Assembly: GCA_033675545.1 (NCBI GenBank)
Contig: JAWDGP010006429.1
Location: forward strand, 1 to 64,000
Reading direction: 5' to 3'
Source: Elysia crispata
Taxonomy: Eukaryota; Mollusca; Gastropoda; Plakobranchidae
Length of the DNA stretch: 64,000 bases
Part shown: positions 56,444 to 64,000 of the stretch, piece after piece
Layout of the letters: every line of letters begins with the position of its first letter
How positions within the stretch are numbered: position 1 is the stretch's first letter
The notes under the pieces: generated by a model
Told to the model about the DNA's origin: nothing
What the model saw: only the letters and a program-made list of their open reading frames with translations
Database searches by the model: none
Made by a program: the position numbers and the translations under genes

Positions 56444-59400
56444 GCTCTGATTTACTCATCTTGGACTGAAATTGCATAATTTTATCAATGCCATTAATAT
56501 CTGTATACTGAAATATCTGAAGTGTCCCAAAATTCACAAGAATGTACTATAATGAAATAAAAACATTTGATGACATTTTGTAACCATGCCTTTAGTTATT
56601 TTTTTGTAAGCCTTTGTTCCCCTTCATTCTTTCTTCCTCTTTTCTTATGTGCCAGCTCAGGATAAAGGAAATGAAAGTTGAGAAAGCAATATAGAAAGTA
56701 TAGAAAGCAATATATTAGGAATGATCATTTAAAAAATATCCCTTAAGCATAACAGTTTTTTGGTGAGAAAAACTTGCTAGCTTTTTTCAACATGCCCACA
56801 AAAGCATTTCAATGCAACTGCAGCTGCAATAGATTTGAGATTACTTTGTTTACAACAAATATAAATTATTTTGGAATCACATATTAATCCTTTTACATTT
56901 GCAATTTTACTTTTAAATTTTTAATATCAGAAGCTAAAAAATATTTGCTCAGCTTGATCCCCACAAAACATACAAAGTATTTTACCAATATGGGTACAAC
57001 TATTGCTCCTACTGCAATAGCTGCAATACTTGTAGAAAATTATCACATTTATCAGTTTAAAAAAAAAGGTGTCCTTACAATAATCACTCTAATACGATGA
57101 ACTTTCCAAATAACATGTGCAAGTACTTACAAAAATGTTCTGATAAGTTTTGTAAATGTTTATTTATAATAATAAAGTTTACCATATGACAAAGTGTACA
57201 TAACTGGAATAATATGGGCATTTATAAACAAATGTGAAAATAAATATATCAAAATATGTTCAACTATTAATGCCTATTTCACATACTTACATTTATTGCA
57301 ATCAAATGGGAGATGTTTAGCATATAATTTATCTAGTAAAGTATTTTAAGAAAACTTCGGGACCATTAATTTTTCTTTCTTTTTTTTTTACAAAGAATTG
57401 TTTTAAAGATTGATCCACAATAGAAAAGAAAAAAAGTAACGGAAAGTTTACTTGTTTTTTCCTAAATTTGGGTAAACCCTATGAAAGAGTTAAGGCAAAC
57501 ACATTAACTAAGCAGCAGATTCAAGCACAAAAATTTAAGTTAACCTGACACTCAAAAAATGAAAAAAAATATTAAGGAAACGTATAATAAAACATCCTTT
57601 GCATCAGCTGATTCTGACAACATAACCAGATCATAAAAAATATTTAGGTGCATGATGAAAAAGTTATGTAACTTGAATATCGCACAGGTGATCACTAAAA
57701 CATTCAAAATTTTGCTTATTTCACTTAACCATTGCTATCTATGACTGTTAAGAAATTAAAACCAACTAATTTAACTTTGATAATATGCTCAAGAATTCTT
57801 ATAGTACCAATACCGCAGTGTATGAGAAGAATTCTTATAGTACCGGTACCGCAGTGTATGAGGAGTCAAAGCAACATCAGATTTCTTAAATTTTTTTTTT
57901 GCATACCAGTGATTCACAAATTCACAGCCGCTACATTCCTAGATCTGCCCATTTACAATTTAAAAACTGACCTTTCTCAAAAAATTCTTTAGGTTCACCT
58001 TCTATTTTGAGTTAAAAACATCTTTTGCAACATTGGCAATTTTCATTACCATAAAAAGACCCTACACAAAACAAAATGGGTAGGGTGGCTATTTTAATCA
58101 ATACATGTCTTAAAACAAAAAAGAAAACAAGCATGGAGCATACTTGATATAAAAAACATACTTATACCTATGAAGTTAAAAAAAAAATTACATTTCCAAG
58201 TAAGTGAAGTGTACTAAAGGAGTATTTTAGTGAATCAGCAAAATGTTTGATTTTACCAATTGCAGTTCAATCTCTTCATGGCACTAGATTTGTGAAAAGC
58301 AACACTAAGCACAAATCATTTGCATAAATGTGATGGGAAAAGTAACATTTGTGAGGACATCAAAGGGGAAGAAGCAACAAATGTATGAATGTATAAAAAC
58401 AAGCATGGGTGAAAGTCCATGCTCAGCATGACTGGGTTCAACAAAGCTTAAACTCAAAATTAGGCATGATTCAAAAATTAATTTGACTAGGAATAGAAGT
58501 TCTTGCTATGCAATTTATGGCATATCTGAAAATATGTTTATTTAGAGATATGCAATATTCAAATAAAGAAGGAAACTGGTACAACACGTTAAAAAAAAAT
58601 CATATATTGAAAGACATGTAATTTAGCAATCACAATGGTTGCTAAGCAATTTTTGTTTTCATTTTTACATTATTGTATCCTTCGATAAACACAGAAGACA
58701 TAATCTTTTCCACCTATTAATGCTTAACTAAAGACTATGCTAGAACTAAACTATATTTCATCTTAAAAGACTAAAAAGTACCTTGGCAAAAATAAAACAT
58801 ACTAGGAATTAAATGATCTCTACTGTCGCTAAAATTTTGGCTTCACAGTGAGCTTAGAACAGGATGAGTTAAAGATTAAAAAAAAAACTACATAAAGCAT
58901 TACATAGGTTGATAAAAAAATTGTGGAAAATTTTGCTATTTTTTCTTTAAATAAGGAAAGGTTGTTTGAACACATCCGGGTGAATGTATAACAGACCTAC
59001 AGCATCAATGAGGGAAGAGCAGGAAACTTGCTAAAATGATAAAACTAACCAAGGCCACAAATTTCAATGGAAATGCTTGAGATATTACGTGCCAGCCTCC
59101 AACCTTCTTATCAGTTGCAGGTTGAGTTCAATGCATTTGAAAAAAGTTAACACGCTGATCTTAGCAAAACCTATACACTTTTATCACAGTCGAAAAGGCT
59201 TGTGAATGGATAATCCAGACACACACTCAAATGAAACTTTCATACAATTTGTAATGTGTTCACTCTGTCTTACTCTCAAGTTAAGTAATGCCATGCAGCC
59301 ACTAAAAATGGGTCAAAAATGTTTTTCCACACTTAAAAGTGTTGATATTTACAACTATGGATTTAATGAGCTTTGAAATGTGGAGAAAGCATGGAATTCA

Positions 59401-59861
59401 AATGACTGTCTGAAGAGATGTTAGATTTTTTTAAACACAGAAAAAGTAATTAAAAAAGAGGAAAAAATAATTTTCTGAATGTTTATATAAATTCAAAATT
59501 TTAAGATTTGGCCTACTTGGACAGATCATGAGACAAACATGTTTCTAAATTTACAAGGATCTTTTGAAAAAAAAAAGAGATGCTCATGAATGTCATACAT
59601 TTGTTAACAGTGCAAAAAATGTTTTCATGAAAAGCAAAATAATCTACAAAAGTTACAGTAATGCTAACGTATATCTACCTATTCCTTTCATGTCAAATGC
59701 CATTTAAACAACACCCATTACTTGAATTCCCAAGACCCCTATGGCGTAAAGTATAGTCTAAAGCCAGAATTTTACTATTAAAGTTTAAAAAAACCCCTCT
59801 CATACAAACATACGTACATTGATAATAAATTAATACGCTAGTAAGTTTTCTTTAACTTTTT
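56444..59861 (-). other. EXOC6 3' UTR and convergent intergenic DNA
   Basis: No coding frame recognised. AT-rich with several AATAAA-type signals on both strands, for example one for the plus strand at ~56,555 and TTTATT (minus-strand AATAAA) near 57,165 and 58,538. The exact end of EXOC6 transcription cannot be placed. Confidence 0.5.
57791..57862 (+). repeat. Two-copy 36-bp tandem duplication
   Basis: AAGAATTCTTATAGTACC then RRTACCGCAGTGTATGAG, repeated twice with two differences (CAATACC versus CGGTACC). Confidence 0.92.
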
Positions 59862-59988
59862 TTAGGACGCTCCATTTTCTAAAACTTTTAGTTGCTTCAA
59901 GACAGTCTCAATAAGCTTTTTCTTGTCCCTCTCATTCTTCTTCAGGGAAGTAAACAAATTGTTCTTTTTCTTGTCCGCATTATTCAAC
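59862..59988 (-). CDS. EXOC6: EXOC6 last exon (coding part)
   Basis: Acceptor CAATTTTCTAG. Encodes a Lys-rich tail, LNNADKKKNNLFTSLKKNE through VLENGAS, and stop TAA at 59,862-59,864. Confidence 0.93.
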
Positions 59989-62900
59989 CTAGAAAATTGA
60001 GAAAACGGATATTCAGCATGACATATATAGTGTTTAAAAATTTGGTGCTAAACTAAAAGAATTTTTACACCTTAAAATCAATGAAAAATGAGAAGAATGG
60101 TTTCATTCCACTCTTAAAAAAAGATCTTAAAGTTAAATGAAAAAAAAAGGAGCAAGAAAGACATCTGGGTGAAATTTCCACCGAATTTGATAAATCAATT
60201 ACTGTAATACATACTGACATACATCTTTACTTTTTAAAGCAAAAGACAAAAACGTTAAAGGTGAAGTAATAACCAGCAGGTATTTTTTACAAAGTGCTCT
60301 CTATTCTTTCACAAGTTAGCAGTTGCATTTGAGAAAAAGAATTAAAGAGTATAATATTTATCATGATAATTCCTGCACCGCTTTACTCCCTACATTCACA
60401 AGATTTGTTGACAAGATAAATGCTAACGCAAATAATTCAAATCAGAAGAGATAACTCAATTTATATAAAAGTGAGGCAAGGAGTTCTGTTTTCTATAGGA
60501 ACTTTATTGCCTATTGTATTTTTTTTAGCTAAAACTCAATTTATTGGCAGTTTCATTGAGAATGTCAATACAAAACATGGTATAATAATGTAAGTTCTGT
60601 ATCTTGAATTAAAAGAGATGTAGAGGGATTTTGTACATCAGAATTTGATAGAAGTGGTACTAAATCAAAATTTGATAACAGTTGTACTTCACATCAGGAC
60701 TGAAAGTTTTTAACAGAGGCTAATGAAGTGTCTAGACAATATTCAATTTGAAGATGAAATTTTACCTCAGTTTTAATTAAATGCTGAAGTATTACACACT
60801 TATGAAACAGCAATAGCAGTGAAACAATTGTTTTCTTGCTCGACAAAAGTTCCATCAACAAAATTTTTGCAATGCTAGCTCTGCTGCAACACAATATTCA
60901 TTTCCCAAGTTTCATACTCATACAAAGAATCATTTCTAGATTCTAGTGCATATTTAAATGTTATTTAACACAGTAACAGAGAAATACATAACCAATACTG
61001 TTACTGAATTTTTTATTTACGATAAGGACCTGTTGTTCTGCATGATATAGATACATTAGTTTTGTTAATGTAAGAGGGCTAATAGTTTTTATGACTTGAT
61101 CTAGAAGACTGAGCCAATTGTATGGATTGTATGCTAAATCAATTTTTTATGGGCTGAAAATCTGAAAAATTTGATACCAAAAAATTATTTCTTAAAAACT
61201 TATATTAAATCACACAAAATGTCACTGCAGCCTAAAATTTCTTGGACTTTCCAACAGATCCATCGTAAGAATGAAATGGGTTTGAAGAATTCATTTACAA
61301 CCAAGAGTCAAGAGCATTGTCATAGTTATGATTCCAAGAATTTCTGACATTCAGGTACATTGAAATTGAAAAATAAAGTTATTTATTTACGGAAAATTTT
61401 AAGACAGTCAAAATTAAAAGACTATAGATATCTTGAAGCAAACTTAGGGTGAAATTTCATGATTCATAGGCAGTGGACACGCACGCTTCTCAACATAATG
61501 CTGGTTTTAGAAATCTTTTTGTCTCCATAATTTTGTTGCGCCCTGCATAACAAGTTATTTATAATTGACCCTCTCACTGCTAGTGGGTATCTGGGAATCT
61601 GCATTCAGAGGTATTAAGAAAAGCAGAAGGCAGGTTGTTAGTAATCCTTTATTGATCATTTATTGACTTCCTACTGGATTCTCTCTTTTGCCGACATACA
61701 CCAAATTGATTTAAATTTGCTCTCAACAGATCTTAACTGTCTATGTCATTTTTTGGCATACAAATCCTTTAGTACTAGAACTTACTTTTCCAACATGTTC
61801 ACAGCTGTAGTTCGGGGAACCCTCAGATAACGCGACTGTTGCTTTCCATAATCAGCCAAATAAACAGACCAGTCCCAATTAATGAAAAGATCAAGAATCT
61901 GTCAATTATGGAAATATGATTGTTATAAATAAAAACAAAACATAATGTCTCTGACACAACACTGAACTTAAAATTTGAATAAGATTTAACAATTTCAAAT
62001 TAAATCAAGGAAGGTCAGTTTTGTTTTTTCGTTGTCATTATGTCATCAAAGTGATGAATAATGAAAAATTATGTTAATCGTAAATAGTGCCAGCATGAAA
62101 TGGAGTATACCTTTTTCATATTTATAATTTAATAAAAAAAATGATGCATAAGACCACAAGTATGAAAATGCTTAGCTCTGTATGAGCGACTAAGTGTCAC
62201 CTGGCGTAGATCTGAGAAGGCCATTTGTAGAGTACCATCATTGGAGTCTGGTACTGGTTCAGAGGCTGCAAATTCTGTGAAATAAAATGAAGCAAGTATG
62301 AAGGTAATAGTTTACATGAAGCATTATTTGTACACAAAAAAACCCAAAAGGAAATAAACGGGTGATTTGAGAGTAAAATAAGTCTTAAGGAGTGTAAGAA
62401 GGCCCTAAGTAAGGAGGCCAATCCTGCTCTTTTGAAGACACAGATTCAGTCATGTATGTATTAGACATTGAATACTGAACACAGAACTTTGATTAACTTC
62501 TAAACAATTTGCTATTGATATTGACCACTTTATATAAAACAAATTTGCTCCGAAGTTCATACGAGGGCAGGCTGATAATTAAGTTCCGTTTAATCATAAC
62601 TTTTTAATTTTTCACAGCATATACATAAACAATACGTCAAACGAAAGCTTAATATCTCAGCTACATACTTAGCACTCTATTTTTCGATGTAGTCACCGTC
62701 GCGATCAACACACCGCCTCCAACGTTTCACTAGTTGGCTCACGCCGTCAGCGAAGAATTCAGACGGCTGTCCACGGCACCATCTGCGAATATCTGCGATA
62801 ACTTCCTCATCATTGTCATAGTGATGGCCCTTCAGGTACTTCTTGAGTTGGGGAAACAAATAATAGTCAGAGGGGGCAAGATCGGGGCTGTATGCAGGGT

Positions 62901-64000
62901 GAGGTAGGGTCGTAAGTTCCAGCTGCCTTAAGGCGTCCTGAGTTTGGCGACTGGTGTGCGGGCGCGCATTGTCGTGTTGCAGGATTGAGTCCTTATCACG
63001 CCGAATACGTCTGAGTCGGAGTTTGAGAGCTCAGAGTGTTGAAATATATCGCTCAGAGTTCACAGTTTGCCCTTGCTCCAGAAATTCCATGTGGACCACT
63101 CCCTCCATGTCCCAGAAAACGGTGAACAAGACCTTTCTTGCAGAGGCAACAACCTTGAACTTCCTTGGACTTGGAGAAGTTTTGTGCCTATACTCCATCG
63201 ATTGGGCTTTACATTCTGGATCGTAGTGGTGGACCCAGGATTCGTCTCCAGTCACAATGCGTTGCAGAAATGCTTCTCCTTCTGCATTGTAACGCTCTAA
63301 GAGTTGAGTACACATGTCCTTTCTCTGCGCTTTCATCTCTACAGTGAGCTGTCTTGGGACCCAACGGGCAGAGACTTTTCGGTAACCCAGTACAGTTGTG
63401 GCGATATGGTGCACTCGTTCTTTCGAAATGCCTACTTCATCTGCAATTTCCTTTTATTTGACCCTTCGATTAGCTCTAATCATGCAGTCAACTTTCTCTC
63501 GATGAGCCGTGTCCGATGCGGAAAGGGGCCTACCCGAACGCTTTCGATCACGCAGAATTGTCTCTCTGGGGTCTTCCCCTTTAAAAATTCTCACCCATTT
63601 GCGAACTACACAGTCTGAAATGCACATTTCACCATAAACTGTCTTCATTCTTGCATGAATGTTTGCAGCAGAACATCCCTCAGCTGCCAAAAACTCGATA
63701 ACAGAGCGCTGTTTGATGAGAAGGTCATTGGAAGTCGCCATTGTCTCATAAACATGGCTACCACATCATGTGTTGCGCGTCACTGCATTATGAGCACGAA
63801 TGACGTCACACAAACTTGTTGTTATAGTTAAGTCTAGAAAAATGGTTCGCGAGTATATGTATGAAATTTTAGGTCGATGTGACGAAAATTGACCTAGTTA
63901 TTAGCAAACGGAACTTAATTATCAGCCTGCCCTCGTATAATATTTAGATTCTTATAAAGTAGAATAGCTCAGCTTACGTTCACACTGCATCACATCCAAA
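59862..64000 (-). CDS. EXOC6: Exocyst complex component 6 (Sec15), C-terminal exons
   Basis: Last four coding exons, 64,000-63,978 (cut by the window), 62,274-62,201, 61,898-61,786 and 59,988-59,862, all GT-AG and in frame, giving 111 C-terminal residues. Sec15 is an exocyst subunit that tethers secretory vesicles to the plasma membrane and binds Rab GTPases. Recognised by LDVMQCEQFAASEPVPD, LQMAFSDLRQILDLFINWDW, VYLADYGKQQSRYLRVP, NMLEKLNNADKKKNNLF and the end ERDKKKLIETVLKQLKVLE; the human counterpart (from memory) reads YLADYGQP..KYLRVNP..ALTLLEKMKD and RDKQKLIETVVKQLR. Invertebrates generally have one Sec15, so EXOC6 versus EXOC6B is not distinguished. A mariner element sits in the first visible intron. 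Confidence 0.94.
59989..61785 (-). other. EXOC6 last intron
   Basis: 1.8 kb, AT-rich; no nested gene or element recognised. A 66-residue minus-strand frame at 60,694-60,894 has no recognisable homology. Confidence 0.75.
61786..61898 (-). CDS. EXOC6: EXOC6 second-last exon
   Basis: Acceptor CATAATTGACAG, donor GGAAAA|GTAAGT. Encodes ILDLFINWDWSVYLADYG through MLE. Confidence 0.93.
62201..62274 (-). CDS. EXOC6: EXOC6 third-last exon
   Basis: Acceptor TTTATTTCACAG, donor CGCCAG|GTGACA. Encodes FAASEPVPDSNDGTLQMAF then SDLRQ. Confidence 0.9.
62562..63935 (-). mobile_element. mariner DNA transposon in an EXOC6 intron
   Basis: 1,374 bp with perfect 30-bp terminal inverted repeats beginning CGAGGGCAGGCTGATAATTA, flanked by the TA target duplication (62,560-62,561 and 63,936-63,937). 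The transposase is on the minus strand, the same strand as EXOC6, and nearly fills the element. Identical ends and few coding lesions indicate a recent insertion. It lies wholly within the intron between the exon at 63,978 and the exon at 62,274, only 42 bp from the upstream donor. Confidence 0.97.
62677..63741 (-). pseudogene. mariner transposase, 354 codons with two in-frame stops
   Basis: One continuous frame from ATG 63,741 to the final stop at 62,677. N-terminal helix-turn-helix region (KQRSVIEFLAAEGCSAANIH, then VVRKWVRIFKGEDPRET and KRSGRPLSASD). The catalytic triad is complete: D166 in TGDESWVHHYDPECK, D257 in ILQHDNARPH and D292 in SPDLAPSDYYLFP, with 34 residues between the last two (the mariner D,D34D signature). 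Two stops interrupt it: TAA after NRRVK (codon 96, in the stretch KEIADEVGISKERVHH) and TGA after ERYISTL (codon 237, probably from CGA). No frameshift. Full length for the family, so decay has only begun. Confidence 0.95.
63978..64000 (-). CDS. EXOC6: EXOC6 exon, cut by window edge
   Basis: Encodes LDVMQCE, then donor GAAC|GTAAGC. The rest of the exon lies beyond the window. Confidence 0.75.

Noticed and set aside
63067-63618. Plus-strand frames of 60-104 residues
   Set aside because: Antisense shadows of the mariner transposase.

Overview
The window looks like nuclear DNA of an invertebrate animal, most likely a mollusc (possibly a gastropod). The evidence is split genes with GT-AG introns of 0.5-4 kb, many long dinucleotide and trinucleotide microsatellites, several families of DNA transposon, and Mediator, tRNA-maturation and exocyst genes of animal type. 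The mollusc assignment is inference from the overall texture, including the recurring TCTAGATCTAGA-like palindrome. It is not proven by the sequence.

Layout. Positions 1-12,680 are one uninterrupted head-to-tail satellite of 54/55-bp monomers. These are organised into a 163-bp trimer and, in the right half, into longer multi-monomer periods (about 1,088 bp, 20 monomers). The left 2 kb are more degenerate, and the array runs off the window. From 12.7 to 18 kb lies a patchwork of short segmental duplications, a broken LINE (15.4-16.2 kb) and long AT, TC and GA microsatellites. From 18.8 to 22.1 kb there are consensus-flanked candidate exons of two unidentified genes on opposite strands, and a pair of inverted repeats. 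From 23 to 29.4 kb the sequence is mostly unassigned, with a GC-rich hAT-type element (25.86-26.56 kb) and a pogo/Tigger-like MITE (29.36-29.80 kb).

Genes. MED28 (minus strand, four coding exons, 35,810 to 29,903) encodes a Mediator head subunit with an unusually long Pro/Gln-rich tail. THG1L (plus strand, six coding exons, 45,181 to 53,627) encodes tRNA-His guanylyltransferase; its first exon carries an acid-free, Arg/Lys-rich leader that looks like a mitochondrial presequence. The last four exons of EXOC6/Sec15 (minus strand, 64,000 to 59,862, gene open at the right edge) encode the C terminus of an exocyst subunit. THG1L and EXOC6 converge. The three are unrelated housekeeping genes and nothing suggests a functional cluster.

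Mobile DNA near the genes. A piggyBac element with TTAA target duplications lies just downstream of THG1L (54,167-56,439); its transposase has one in-frame stop and one frameshift in an A run. A mariner with perfect 30-bp terminal repeats and a D,D34D transposase broken only by two in-frame stops lies in an EXOC6 intron (62,562-63,935). Both look recent. The most unusual structure in the window is the multi-level higher-order satellite. No wholly new multi-gene system is evident.
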